Shown here one piece after another: positions 1 through 8,991 of a stretch of DNA of 64,000 nt. Position numbers and translations under genes: made by a program. How positions within the stretch are numbered: position 1 is the first letter of the stretch; each line of letters starts with the position of its first letter. The notes under the pieces are model-generated. The model had not been told where the DNA came from, made no database searches, and was given only the letters and a program-made list of their open reading frames with translations. This stretch comes from Rhizobium viscosum (GTDB taxonomy: Bacteria; Pseudomonadota; Alphaproteobacteria; Rhizobiales; Rhizobiaceae): positions 1,612,001 through 1,676,000 of the forward strand of contig NZ_JADBEC010000002.1 in assembly GCF_014873945.1 (NCBI RefSeq), read 5' to 3'.

Positions 1-127
1 GAGCGTCGATTGCGCGCTCCACCCAAAGGTCGATGAGCGCCAGGATCTCCGTGTCCATGTCGATCGGCATGCCGCGGCTGCGTGCTCGGGCGATTGCCCG
101 ATCTGCGATGTCTCTGCGCGTGTACAT
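1..127 (-). CDS. 5' end of a small conserved-looking protein (runs off the window)
   Basis: Reading leftward from an ATG at 127-125 gives an uninterrupted 42-codon frame that leaves the window, beginning MYTRRDIADRAIARARSRG and continuing with acidic and hydrophobic residues. The alternating charged/alanine composition looks like a real alphaproteobacterial small helical protein. I do not recognise a family and cannot see its C-terminus, so no function is proposed. Confidence 0.5.
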   Translation of the reverse strand, partial: MYTRRDIADRAIARARSRGMPIDMDTEILALIDLWVERAIDA

Positions 128-383
128 GCAATACTGTCCTCCGAGACCATTGTGGCGAAGCATCCATGCGACAGCAATCGGTCAGGGGCGGCAATCGGTT
201 CGGTGTCGCGAGACTGCCTCTTCGGATCGCGGCGGATCAGGCGGCCCATCACTCAAGGGTGATGTATGCTCGGTCGGACGTCGGCCAGACGTGGGCCACG
301 TCCGTGAAGCAGCAGGGAGCCACTCGTTTCAACTTTAGCGGTTGTTCAAACGAAGTCGACGTCCTTGCCTGCTATCTGGAGAC

Positions 384-647
384 ATGAACAAGTTTACGGT
401 CATCGTCCTGCTTTCGTCGACGGCTTCGTTTCTCGGGGCCGGCGGATATACGCTGGTGCCGAGAGAACTCTACGATCCGGCTTGTGACGTCAAAGGCAAC
501 GTCTCGATCGGCTCCGGAGAGAAGATCTATCACGTCAGGGGCCAGGAATATTACGACGAAACCGTCATCCGCGCGCAATATGGCGAGCGTTGGTTCTGCT
601 CCGAAGCGGACGCGAAAGCTGCCGGTTGGCGGCGCGCCGGACGGTAA
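384..647 (+). CDS. secreted sunset-domain protein
   Basis: An 87-aa protein with an N-terminal hydrophobic export segment (about residues 2-18) followed by a compact domain holding C-x-x-K-G-N, a G-x-K-I-Y-H strand, a Y-x-x-T segment and a terminal ERWFCSEADAKAAGWR. That order (Cys ... KGN ... KIYH ... GERWFCS-E-A-AAGWR) is the signature of the small 'sunset' domain, common at the ends of rhizobial nuclease-like and exported proteins. The role is unknown; two conserved cysteines suggest a periplasmic disulfide. I chose the ATG at 384 because it places the hydrophobic segment at the N-terminus; an upstream TTG at 342 would add 14 unlikely residues. It stands alone, with a gap before the defence island. 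Confidence 0.75.
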   Translation: MNKFTVIVLLSSTASFLGAGGYTLVPRELYDPACDVKGNVSIGSGEKIYHVRGQEYYDETVIRAQYGERWFCSEADAKAAGWRRAGR

Positions 648-1041
648 GCCGCCGCGTCGCAGGCTTCACAGCGCACCGCCCTAATACTCGTGGCGAGCCA
701 CCGTCTGGTGGCGCCGACAGCGAGGCCTGCGAGGACCTTTTAAAAGATGGCATAAATGCCCTTGAGATACCTTCAACTAATTGAAAATCGACGATGTGCT
801 GACATGGCCATCCGTCGGAAGTGCAATCGAAACATCGTCTACCGGAAAAAAAGATAGTGATCCTCGGGCCGTTATCTCCGATTGTCGTAAATTTTTGTTG
901 AAATTCAATTTCTTAGCTTTCGCGTTGTGTCGCGAAGGTTATAGCAGCGTCCGATTGGAGATCTCGGTTGAGAACGTCCGCCGACGATTGACGCAGGTTG
1001 CATCTGAAAAGTAAGGTTGCATAAAGAATTGGAGAGGATCG
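648..1041. other. intergenic region, left edge of the island
   Basis: No convincing gene. A 77-codon frame starting with TTG at 781 has no homology I recognise and poor coding character. The last 200 bases are AT-richer than the surroundings (around 890-925), as expected for the promoter of the Thoeris pair that follows. A short inverted repeat TTCGCG/CGCGAA lies at 919-936. A GGAGAGGA Shine-Dalgarno stretch precedes the ATG at 1042. Confidence 0.4.
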
Positions 1042-2481
1042 ATGAAGCCGCATATCCGTCAGTTCGTTGACGATTACTTGGGTGAACTTATCGAAGGAAG
1101 TGCGGCGATTTTCGCGGGTGCTGGTTTGTCCGTACCCGCGGGTTATGTCGACTGGAGGGAACTGATCCGTCCTCTTTCTGAGGAACTTGGGTTAAACATT
1201 CAATTGGAAAACGACCTCGTCGCCGTTGCTCAATTTCACGTCAATGCAAGTGGGGCAAACCGACATAAGCTTCACAAGGCAGTCATCGAGGCTATTGCCG
1301 CCGACAATCCTCCCACAGAAAATCATAGGTTACTCGCGAAACTGCCTATCCAGACTTGGTGGACCACGAACTATGACAGGTTGATCGAAAATTCTCTTCG
1401 CGCAGTCGGGAAGATCGTCGACGTCAAAAGTGCAGTGCCCCAACTGGCTACGACCAGACCTCGCCGTGACGCGACAGTCTACAAGATGCACGGCGACGTC
1501 GAACGTCCGGACGAGGCCGTCGCTACGAGAGACGACTTCGAGCGTTATCCGAAGGAGCGGGGAGCGTTCATCACCGCTCTTGCCGGGGATCTCGTCTCAA
1601 AGACCTTTCTTTTCCTGGGCTTCAGTTTCACAGATCCCAATCTTGAGCATGTCCTGACACGAGTTCGGCTTACGTTCGCAAACAACCAACGTCGACACTA
1701 TGCGGTGTTCAAGACGCGAACGCGGTTGCAAGGGGAATCCGACGCTGACTTCGAGCACTACAAGCTTCGGCAGACGCTTGTGATCGAGGATCTGAAGCGT
1801 TTTGGCGTTCGCGTCCTAACAGTCGACGACTACGCGGAAATCACCGAATTTCTGCGCGAGCTCGTCGAACGCTACAAGCGTCGAACCGTTTTCGTGGCAG
1901 CCAGCTCGGTTGACTACGGCGGCTGGCAGGCTGATGACGTCAATCAATTCATAGAAACGTTGGGGCAGAGCCTTGTTTCGAGAGGGACTCGCATCGCGAG
2001 CGGCCTTGGTGTCGGTATCGGCGACAGTCTTTTATCTGGCGCGCTTCGAGAGGTTCTGAGAAGCAATCGTTCTGTCGACGAAGCGCTTATCCTGCGTCCG
2101 TTTCCACAGGCGATGCATGGTGGCGATGACCCGGATCTTTGGGCAAGCTACCGGCAAGAGATATTGTCTCACGCCGGCATCGCCATTTTCCTTTTCGGTA
2201 CGAAAGAGGCCGATGGCAAGGTACAGCTATCGGATGGCATGCTCCGTGAATTTGAGATAGCGCGGGAAAATGGGGTCGCAGTTCTGCCGATTGGGGCTAC
2301 GGGTGGTGCTGCCGAGGACATCGCAAGGTACGCGCTTGGGCATTTGGCGACGATCGTCCCTGAGCTAGGAGAAAAGGCAAAAGAGACAATCGAGCGTCTG
2401 CTAGTCAGACCGGACCGGCCGATCGAGTTGCTCGAGCCTCTGCTTGAGGCGATCCAAATATTACAGGAAGGCAAAAAATAA
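1042..2481 (+). CDS. thsA: Thoeris effector ThsA (SIR2 + SLOG), copy 1
   Basis: A 479-aa NAD+ hydrolase effector of an anti-phage Thoeris system. Residues about 15-280 form a SIR2-like domain: FAGAGLSVPAG near residue 24, WTTNYD with Asn110, and YKMHGD with His150. These match the catalytic Asn/His pair known for the Bacillus cereus protein (N112/H152, from memory). Residues about 282-430 form a C-terminal SLOG domain (FVAASS, then IASGLGVGIGDS, IAIFLFGTKEADG, REFEIA). Arg371 and Glu403 fall where the B. cereus protein contacts its cyclic ADP-ribose signal. Length matches the family (about 476 aa). The stop overlaps the ATG of the next gene by one base, so the two are translationally coupled. 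Inference: on infection, signal from the TIR partner activates NAD+ depletion. About 60% identical by eye to the copy at 16761-18185. Confidence 0.93.
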   Translation: MKPHIRQFVDDYLGELIEGSAAIFAGAGLSVPAGYVDWRELIRPLSEELGLNIQLENDLVAVAQFHVNASGANRHKLHKAVIEAIAADNPPTENHRLLAKLPIQTWWTTNYDRLIENSLRAVGKIVDVKSAVPQLATTRPRRDATVYKMHGDVERPDEAVATRDDFERYPKERGAFITALAGDLVSKTFLFLGFSFTDPNLEHVLTRVRLTFANNQRRHYAVFKTRTRLQGESDADFEHYKLRQTLVIEDLKRFGVRVLTVDDYAEITEFLRELVERYKRRTVFVAASSVDYGGWQADDVNQFIETLGQSLVSRGTRIASGLGVGIGDSLLSGALREVLRSNRSVDEALILRPFPQAMHGGDDPDLWASYRQEILSHAGIAIFLFGTKEADGKVQLSDGMLREFEIARENGVAVLPIGATGGAAEDIARYALGHLATIVPELGEKAKETIERLLVRPDRPIELLEPLLEAIQILQEGKK

Positions 2482-2957
2482 TGGCGCGCAAGGTGTTTTT
2501 TAGCTTTCATTACGATCGTGACGTGCGACGTATACAGCAGGTGCGACAATCTTGGGTAATTCGAGAACGGGGCGCCGCGCAGCCTTTTTACGACAAGGCC
2601 GAATTCGAAGACGCGAAACGGCGGGTCGGGGGAATCGAAAACTGGATTGAGGAGCAGTTGTCTGGATGCTCCGTGACCGCAGTGCTTTTCGGCCGCGAAA
2701 CATATGATCGGCCTTGGGTGAAGCACGAAATCCTTCGAAGCTATGAGCGGAAAATGGGCATACTTGCGATCGACATCCATAGTGTTCGAGATCCCCTGTA
2801 CGGCACGGATCAGCAAGGACGAAATCCGCTCGAACACTGGTCGGCAAAGGGTGTGCCCTTTACGTCGATCTATAGAACTTATGATTGGGTTCGAGACGAT
2901 GGCTATAACAACATTGGCGGATGGATCGAGCGCGCTGCGCGCGATGCCGGCAAGTAG
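2481..2957 (+). CDS. thsB: Thoeris TIR-like sensor/cyclase ThsB, copy 1
   Basis: A 158-aa TIR-like protein of the MTH538/DUF1863 type. It opens with MARKVFFSFHYDRDVRR, the first beta strand and box-1-like loop of ThsB, and has an acidic FYDKAEFE stretch, a hydrophobic strand TAVLFG near residue 66 and W-V-K-H-E-I with Glu83 in the position of the TIR catalytic glutamate. In characterised Thoeris systems ThsB senses phage and makes a cyclic ADP-ribose isomer that activates ThsA. It overlaps thsA by one base (TAATG). It is highly similar to the copy at 16271-16759 and to a relic at 30122-30232. Confidence 0.92.
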   Translation: MARKVFFSFHYDRDVRRIQQVRQSWVIRERGAAQPFYDKAEFEDAKRRVGGIENWIEEQLSGCSVTAVLFGRETYDRPWVKHEILRSYERKMGILAIDIHSVRDPLYGTDQQGRNPLEHWSAKGVPFTSIYRTYDWVRDDGYNNIGGWIERAARDAGK

Positions 2958-3298
2958 GAGGACATTCGGTTGATGCGGCCGACCCGTCGTCGTGGGCCGC
3001 TCGCGAGCGGCCTCGCTATCGCGGACGCTGAATCTTGCGGGTGTAAAATCGATCAGCCCCGTTTGGAGCAGTACGTCGTAAAGGTCGGCCTCTCCACCCC
3101 TGAAGGGCTGGGGTACATCGGTGCCAACGTCCCTCGAAAGGCGAAGGAATTGCCCTCTCAAGCCGAATGCACGATGTCGAGGGCAACAGCTAAGTCGATC
3201 GGCGTTCTTGCAGGGGAAGAAAGGGGCTTCGAAGTGCCTTGGAAGAGGCTTCGAAGCACGGTCGCGCTGACGGAGTTTCTCGCTGTAGCGAAGGGGAA
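2958..3298. other. intergenic region after Thoeris copy 1
   Basis: Open frames exist on both strands (for example 2970-3329 on +, and a minus frame shadowing thsB), but none has recognisable domains or a good start, and their compositions look like shadows. The final bases (GAAGGGGAA) are a plausible Shine-Dalgarno for the decayed gene starting at 3299. Confidence 0.35.
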
Positions 3299-3750
3299 AT
3301 GGGCAAAGAGCAGCTATCGATCTACATGAAAGTCGCAGAGTAAGCATTCAACGCCAGCCAGACTTCCTATTCGGATCTCTCGAAATGGATATTGGCTTCT
3401 CTTCTCGCCTTAAATGGCGGCGCGATCCTAGCTCTCATCCAGGTTGCCAGTGCGGTACCCGAGGTTAGAGCCTCTTGGTCGCCAATGCTGTTTTGATGGG
3501 GGCGCTCTTTGCCGTTGTCTCCGGATGCCGCGAGAAAGAGGACCCTTGTAAATGCCGAAGTCTTCCTGAAGTTTTTGGTCGCCCGCACCGATGAGGAAAA
3601 ATCCTCGGCGCTCCAAGGTGGGATCGACAGAGAAAAGAGTTCGAGCTCGTTTCGAACCTCTCTATCGCGATGTCGGGGATTGCACTTACCTTTGGGGCGA
3701 TAATGCTATGGCGGGCATTGCCGGCATCGGGCTCTGTGATTGCGCCGTAG
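3299..3750 (+). pseudogene. decayed small membrane protein
   Basis: An ATG at 3299 with a GAAGGGGA ribosome site starts MGKEQLSIYMKVAE, then hits an in-frame TAA at 3341. The same frame continues with a strong transmembrane stretch (WILASLLALNGGAILALI) and stops at 3494. A shift of frame there recovers a second hydrophobic stretch (MGALFAVVSG), and a third frame near 3655-3750 gives a third (IALTFGAIMLWRAL) and a stop at 3748. So one nonsense codon and at least two frameshifts have broken what was a three-helix protein of about 150 aa. It resembles short hypothetical membrane proteins of Rhizobiales; function unknown. It lies directly behind Thoeris copy 1 and may have been cargo of the same island. 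Confidence 0.7.
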
Positions 3751-4257
3751 CGCAATCGGCGGATGCTCCAAGCGGCGTTCGAAGCGGTTTCAAAAACTCC
3801 GATTTCTCGTGTCAAAATTCCGAAAATTCGCGTCGAGCTACAATGGCGCTGTGTGCAAGGGCCGTGCCTGTCACCGCGGTGACGGCCTCGCCGACAACTC
3901 TGGTCGTGGAGGCAGACGGCCCTGCTCTCGACCTGATCTCGACGTCGCCGGAAGTAAATCCCGCCGCTCAATTTAAACGAGAATTCCTTGCGGGATATAT
4001 ATTATTGTAGTATTATAATATAGGTGAAGACAAGGGCGGCATAATCGATGCCTTTGCCGCTTCCAGTATCGATACCGAGGATATCGAAGTACTCGAAATA
4101 TTGTCGAAGTCTTCGTCGATGCCTTATCCATAGGCGCCGGCGCGTGGCGTTCCTATGCAAAAGGCGATTCTAATCTCATAGGGACGGATGAAAAGCGGTC
4201 ATGAGCGGGCGCCTCGTGCGGACGACTGCGCGCCGTCGTCTTTGAGGGGATGGATCA
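3751..4257. other. intergenic region with AT-rich inverted repeat
   Basis: No intact gene. An AT-rich inverted repeat, TATATTAT (3998-4005) and ATAATATA (4015-4022), stands out against the high-GC surroundings and could be a promoter or operator. Frames between 4022 and 4200 look weakly coding, with stops and a frame change, and may be a gene relic. A GAGGGGATGG stretch just upstream of 4258 is the probable ribosome site for the protease. Confidence 0.4.
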
Positions 4258-5754
4258 ATGCGGAAGCAATATGTCGTTCTTCCTGCCTACGGGTTTCGTT
4301 CGCAGGCACTTGCTCAAGCAGCGTCGCTGAGATCGGCCGTTCCGATGGCTGTCGTCGCCGGAGGAGGGGCGACGGCCGTCCGCTCCGCGACGACGAAGGT
4401 CGACGTCATCGATTCCGTCAGCGAAGACGGACCCAAGCTGGTCGAGATGACGCCCGAGACGGAACTCGCGCTGCGGCTCGAGGAGCCGTCGCTCAAGATC
4501 GTCCCGGTCGTCACCTACGAAAAGATGCGGGTCATGTACGAAGTGAAGCGTCAGGCGGCGCCGGCAGTGTTTGCTGCGACCGCTCAGGCGACCTCCCTTC
4601 GGATCGAGGACACGGGCGGCAACCCGCTCGCCGACGCGCGCGTCGTCGCATTCACGAACTTTCGCACCCGTGCCGGCGACCAAGGCAATACCGACGCCAA
4701 CGGCACCGTCCGGCTGCGCATCGCGTCCGGTACCGTCTTGGAACGGCTCTATGTCTATGGCCCCCCGCGCTACTGGGGTCGGTTCGCGCGAAGCTTTGCG
4801 CTTGGTGCGCACGCTAGTCTGCAGCTCGAACCGATCGATCTGACGCAAAACCTCTTGTCGCTGCGCCGGTTCCGGCGCGCACTGCCCCTGACTGCGGGGA
4901 CGGGTGTCGTCGTCGGCATCGTCGATACCGGCATCGACAAAAACCACCCCTTATTGTCGAACGTGTCGGGAGGGGCGAACATGGTTCTGGACGAGATCAA
5001 AAACAATCCGAGTGCGGTCGACGATTGGGGTCCGGCCTACGTCGACGGCGAGCATGGCACGCATGTCGCAGGTATCGTCGGCGCGCGGTCGGCTGGCGGC
5101 ATTGACATCGCCGGCGTAGCGCCCGGCGTGACGTTGAGGAGCTATAGGGTGTTTCCCAATGCGGGCGGCGGGGCCACAAACTACGACATCATGAGCGCTA
5201 TCGACAGGACTGTCCAGGACGGGTGCCACATCGTCAATCTCAGTCTGGGCGGGGGAACGGAGGACGAAGCGGTGCGGGCGGCGATCGGCTCGGCGCTGGA
5301 CAACGGCGTCCTGGTCGTCGCTGCAGCCGGCAACGACGGACGAAAACCGGTAAGCTACCCTGCCGCGTTGCCGTTCTGCGTGGCCGTTTCTGCCGCCGGT
5401 TGGACGGACAGCTTTCCGCCGACCTCGTCCGAAAGCAGCGATATCGCAAAGCCGTCCGGATCGAATCTCAGTTTTCTCGGCGGCTTTTCGAACTTTGGGC
5501 CGCAGATCGATCTCACCGGTCCAGGAGTGGGGGTGGTCTCCACATTGCCGGGCGGCACGTTCGGCGTAATGAGCGGAACGTCCATGGCAAGCCCGGCCCT
5601 GGCGGGGTTTGCAGCCTATCTTTTGGCCGCAAACGCCCCTATATTAGCCCTAACCGGCGCGAGCAGGAGTGCCGCGCTGAAAGACAAGCTCTTCGAGGCT
5701 GCGACGCCCCTCGGCTTTGGCCGGGACTATGAAGGCTTCGGGCTTCCAGGTTAG
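4258..5754 (+). CDS. subtilisin-like serine protease (S8) with N-terminal regulatory region
   Basis: A 498-aa protease of the S8 (subtilase) family with all catalytic residues: Asp223 (IVDTGID), His269 (HGTHVAG), oxyanion Asn359 (AAAGND) and Ser442 (SGTSMASP). Residues 1-105 look like a pro-region. Residues about 110-190 resemble a carboxypeptidase-regulatory-like beta domain (IEDTGGNPLADARVVAF, then TDANGTVRL). No signal peptide is obvious, so a cytoplasmic role is likely. The next gene starts 2 bases after the stop and encodes a small protein that looks like a detached I9 propeptide, so the pair probably forms a protease-inhibitor/chaperone unit. Its position inside a defence island suggests conflict-related proteolysis; the target is unknown. 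Confidence 0.85.
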   Translation: MRKQYVVLPAYGFRSQALAQAASLRSAVPMAVVAGGGATAVRSATTKVDVIDSVSEDGPKLVEMTPETELALRLEEPSLKIVPVVTYEKMRVMYEVKRQAAPAVFAATAQATSLRIEDTGGNPLADARVVAFTNFRTRAGDQGNTDANGTVRLRIASGTVLERLYVYGPPRYWGRFARSFALGAHASLQLEPIDLTQNLLSLRRFRRALPLTAGTGVVVGIVDTGIDKNHPLLSNVSGGANMVLDEIKNNPSAVDDWGPAYVDGEHGTHVAGIVGARSAGGIDIAGVAPGVTLRSYRVFPNAGGGATNYDIMSAIDRTVQDGCHIVNLSLGGGTEDEAVRAAIGSALDNGVLVVAAAGNDGRKPVSYPAALPFCVAVSAAGWTDSFPPTSSESSDIAKPSGSNLSFLGGFSNFGPQIDLTGPGVGVVSTLPGGTFGVMSGTSMASPALAGFAAYLLAANAPILALTGASRSAALKDKLFEAATPLGFGRDYEGFGLPG

Positions 5755-5756
5755 GA

Positions 5757-6008
5757 ATGGTCATGAGCGAAATCGTCATGCAGCAGATAATCCTGCGGAG
5801 GGAATCTGCGGCTGCACTGTCTTCGAGCGAGACAGCCGAAAGGATGGGTCGCGCGGGCGCGACCGTCGTCGACGAAAAGTCGACCTCGCTGTTGGTCGAG
5901 GGGGACGAGGAAACGATACGCGCCGCAACGCAAGGATTGACGGGATGGAGGGCGATCCCGATGAAGCGGTATTCGATCCCCGATACCAGAAAGAAGATCA
6001 AGGGCTGA
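5757..6008 (+). CDS. small protease-associated protein (I9 propeptide-like)
   Basis: An 83-aa protein translated immediately after the subtilase (stop at 5752-5754, ATG at 5757; a second ATG at 5763 is equally possible). The sequence RAGATVVDEKSTSLLVEG followed by a helix and a strand (GWRAIPMKRYSIPD) has the beta-alpha-beta pattern and size of subtilisin propeptide inhibitors (I9). Many bacterial subtilases carry such a domain in cis; here it appears to be supplied in trans by a coupled gene. Assignment is by pattern and context only. Confidence 0.7.
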   Translation: MVMSEIVMQQIILRRESAAALSSSETAERMGRAGATVVDEKSTSLLVEGDEETIRAATQGLTGWRAIPMKRYSIPDTRKKIKG

Positions 6009-6393
6009 CTGCCCGGCTCCGGTCGGACCGAAATGGACCCGTCCCGCAGTCTGTAAAAGCGAACCCTCGCCTTCGCCTGGCGCGATACGCTGCGTTTGAC
6101 AAGGCGCGACACGGCCCCGTCAAAGAAAAGGCAGTTCCACGGGGTCGGCGCGATGTGCCTGTGATGGCCGATGGTACCAGGCGGAGTCACTTTTTCTCGT
6201 TGCGACCACCAAAACGTTAAGTGACGAAACCCGGCCCGATCTCAACACGCATGCTCTTCGAGCGTTTCGGCACCGTTTTGCCGAAAGTCTCGCAGCAGAT
6301 TCGAAGGATTGCACGGAAGGCAATATTTGCGACCCAAGCGCGCGAATTGTGATATCGGTCTTCTCATACTAGCATGCGTTTTTGGAGCCATAA
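6009..6393. other. intergenic region upstream of ART-like cassette
   Basis: No gene seen. The last 80 bases before 6394 are AT-richer and presumably hold the promoter of the two-gene cassette that follows. TTGGAGCC sits 10 bases before the ATG as a plausible ribosome site. Confidence 0.35.
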
Positions 6394-7191
6394 ATGCATT
6401 CACACGACGAAGGTAAGGACAGACTGAAGACGCTCGTCGCACAGTCGCAGCCCGCGAGCCCGCAACTTCCTTTGGTCCATAGCACCGACGTTTATGCTCT
6501 TGGAGATGCCCTTGTTAAGGGCGATCTGGTTCCTGAGAGCTGCGACGTCTTCCTCGGCGAGCATCTGATCTACACATTCTACGGGCGGCCTTCCTACAGG
6601 CCGAACACGGACGAGCCGGCGGCGTCGCTCGAGCACTATCTTCCTGTGTGTCTGATTTTCAAGACGTCGTTGGCCGCAGACATCAGGCGGATCTTCCCGT
6701 TCGACAGCGGCGCGTTCGTGGACGACTATTATCGAAGGTTTCTGCACAAGGCCATGAAACTTGGCGACTTTGCGCTGGAGGCCGATCTGTCGACCCCTGG
6801 GCGGGTGGTGACGACTTTTTTCGGTTCGGCCAAGAATTATTTGCTTGGACAGTCTGACCGCGATGCACGTTTCGACGCGGCCCAGTTCGAAGCGCGAAGT
6901 TATGCCGCCTTGATCGACGCTAAGGATAGCAACGCCGGCGATAGCAGAGGCTCTTCGATCGAGGTGCAATTCGACCGTACGATTTCGCTTGGCGACTGGG
7001 TGGAGGCTGCTGTCATCCCGTCGAGTTTTGTCGATAGCGAGACCGGGGACGCCCTCAAGCGTCTCAACATTACGACACTGCCTTACAACGTTCACAACCG
7101 GTTCAAACCGAACGAATATACGTCGACGGTGACCGACCTCTGCCTTGCATACTATGCGCAGAAGGGCCTGTTGCCGGAGATGGGCCGCTAA
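6394..7191 (+). CDS. unrecognised protein, possibly ADP-ribosyltransferase-like
   Basis: A 265-aa soluble protein I do not recognise outright. Residues 27-48 (LVHSTDVYALGDALVKGDLVP) have the pattern of a first ADP-ribosyltransferase strand and helix: His in a strand, a helix, then G-x-L-x-P. A conserved-looking FYGRPSYR follows at 62-69, a hydrophobic strand LPVCLIFK at 83-90, and near the C-terminus ISLGDWVEAAVIP with Glu204 placed like the third ART motif (compare DarT-type proteins, which read H, Y, E). This is a fold guess, not a match. The stop abuts the ATG of the next gene (TAA-ATG), so the two are certainly one operon. Neighbours on both sides are defence-type cassettes. Confidence 0.6.
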   Translation: MHSHDEGKDRLKTLVAQSQPASPQLPLVHSTDVYALGDALVKGDLVPESCDVFLGEHLIYTFYGRPSYRPNTDEPAASLEHYLPVCLIFKTSLAADIRRIFPFDSGAFVDDYYRRFLHKAMKLGDFALEADLSTPGRVVTTFFGSAKNYLLGQSDRDARFDAAQFEARSYAALIDAKDSNAGDSRGSSIEVQFDRTISLGDWVEAAVIPSSFVDSETGDALKRLNITTLPYNVHNRFKPNEYTSTVTDLCLAYYAQKGLLPEMGR

Positions 7192-8991
7192 ATGCCGCTG
7201 CTCGATCGCACGTTGCCGACCGCACGCAAGACGGTCGGCTTCGAATTGCCCGTCTTTCGAAGTCAAAAGCGCGCAAATTCAGACCTCGTCCAGAAGATTG
7301 CTCCGGACGGAACCGTAGAACGATTTCTACCGACCGTTCTCGACACTCGCTTCGCCTCGCAGATCGGTGACGACGAGGCCCGCGTCGTCGAGGAGGGCGA
7401 CCCGGCGCTCTGGGCATATCGCAACGAACGCTTCGAGCTCCTCATCGGCTCGGAGCAGGAGATGAGAGACTACGGACTGAACGCGTTGTCGAACGGTGAA
7501 TTGGACGGCTATCCGATCGCTGCCGCCGAGATGGTCGCATTCTGCAAAAGTGAGACACAGCACCGGCGAATCTTGCGATTGGCGTATGAGCACCTTGGTG
7601 ACATTTCGACCGCGAGTGCAGACAGCTGGCGTGACGCGACTGTTCTCCTGCCTGCGATCAGAGAAGACGTCGCTGCCCAGTTCGGAACCCGGATACCCGA
7701 TATTCTCCGACAGATCGTCGCCGTCTCGAACGTTAACGTCACCACCATTTATGGTCCAGCTCCACTCGATGTGAACACCGACCGCCTGCCGCGATTTTGG
7801 GAACTGGCCGGAGTGTTTGGCATAAAGGACGTCCGGTTCGTCGGCCTGACGACCGAAAGCAGGAACAGGAACGAGGAATGGCGGCTGGACGGCACAGGCG
7901 GGGTCGCAGCGCATGTCCTGTCGAGAAGACCCTTCTTCGGCAGAGAAGAGTACAGTTCCGAACTCGGAAAGAAACGGGCGGTTGCGTCGGGAACGTCGTC
8001 GTCCGAGCCGTCCTCGACGAAGCAGTTGTTCGTGACGACGACCGGTAGCGACATGTCGGACGTTCGACGCGCGCACCGAGAACTGGAAAGATCGCATATG
8101 TTTCGTTATCGGCACGCGATCAACCTGCGACCAATGGGATTCGGCACGCCGAGCACGCTGAAATCGTCACCCGAAGAAATCCTGCGCTCGTTGCCATCGG
8201 TAGACGTCCTATGGGTCCTCGCCGGACATCGCTTGCGCCAGACCGGCCGATATCAAAACGGCATGTCGACACTCCACATGCTATCGCGAACGCTCTCCGG
8301 CACTTTGAGCGGGCTGATCGAATCCCTGCGAGCAACGGGCGAAGGCCGAAATTTCCTCGAAAGCTTGAGAGCCCAGGGCGTGTTGGGAGCCGTCGGTATC
8401 TTGAGGTACAACAACGACGTCGACGAGGTGGAGAATATCAGGCGTCTCATATTCAATATGCTCTCCGAGGACGTTCTTCTCCACACGGCAGAGGCGATCA
8501 AGATCGTGTGGCCCGTGCGCAACAGGGCTGTCCCGCGCGTCACGCATCTCGGCGACAGGCGTTACCCCGTCGAATTCACAGAAGTTCCAGGATCGAGATT
8601 AGGAGCGACGCTGGTCGGCTTTGCGCCTGGCGTTCGGGCGGGACGTCGGACGGCAGAAGAGTTCAGGGATTTGTGCGTGTCGGTGACGGCAGCCTACGGC
8701 TTCGAGAAGACTTATAGCGCAGAACGCAGCTTTGCAGTGGAACGACATAAGGAGACGCTCCTTGTGTTTACGCCGGTAACCGCTGAGCAGATCTGGTCTC
8801 TGGTCCAGGACATCGAAGGCGGCGCGAGCAGCCTGATCGTGACGAATAAGACGTTGAGTGCGAACATGAAGGCCGAAGCGAAACGCCGGTCGGTGGAACT
8901 CGTGCATTATTCGGAACTCGGCCGGTGGCTCAAGTTGAAATATCGTGCTCGCCTGTTGGCGGAACGAGATCATTGGGGCGCTATCGGTTGA
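7192..8991 (+). CDS. unrecognised 599-aa partner of the ART-like protein
   Basis: A 599-aa protein without transmembrane segments. No P-loop, helicase or classical nuclease motif is visible. The extreme C-terminus (SLIVTNKTLSANMKAEAKRRSVELVHYSELGRWL, about 550-585, quoted here in part only for its pattern of a strand, a helix, then x-V-E-L-V) resembles the end of Mrr/REase-like domains, where a strand 'IIVT' precedes a helix and a 'VELI(D)' strand; the catalytic D-QxK core is not obvious. It follows its partner with no spacer. It converges with the operon read leftward from 13809, leaving about 210 bases between them. Confidence 0.65.
   Translation: MPLLDRTLPTARKTVGFELPVFRSQKRANSDLVQKIAPDGTVERFLPTVLDTRFASQIGDDEARVVEEGDPALWAYRNERFELLIGSEQEMRDYGLNALSNGELDGYPIAAAEMVAFCKSETQHRRILRLAYEHLGDISTASADSWRDATVLLPAIREDVAAQFGTRIPDILRQIVAVSNVNVTTIYGPAPLDVNTDRLPRFWELAGVFGIKDVRFVGLTTESRNRNEEWRLDGTGGVAAHVLSRRPFFGREEYSSELGKKRAVASGTSSSEPSSTKQLFVTTTGSDMSDVRRAHRELERSHMFRYRHAINLRPMGFGTPSTLKSSPEEILRSLPSVDVLWVLAGHRLRQTGRYQNGMSTLHMLSRTLSGTLSGLIESLRATGEGRNFLESLRAQGVLGAVGILRYNNDVDEVENIRRLIFNMLSEDVLLHTAEAIKIVWPVRNRAVPRVTHLGDRRYPVEFTEVPGSRLGATLVGFAPGVRAGRRTAEEFRDLCVSVTAAYGFEKTYSAERSFAVERHKETLLVFTPVTAEQIWSLVQDIEGGASSLIVTNKTLSANMKAEAKRRSVELVHYSELGRWLKLKYRARLLAERDHWGAIG

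Noticed and set aside
919..936. TTCGCG/CGCGAA inverted repeat as an operator of thsA
   Set aside because: Six-base arms in GC-rich DNA are expected by chance and distance to the start is over 100 bases.
781..1014. 77-codon plus-strand frame upstream of thsA
   Set aside because: TTG start, no ribosome site, no recognisable sequence, AT-rich promoter-like composition.
2169..3347. 392-codon minus-strand frame across thsA/thsB
   Set aside because: Antisense to two certain genes; composition rich in Arg/Ser/Pro typical of a shadow frame.
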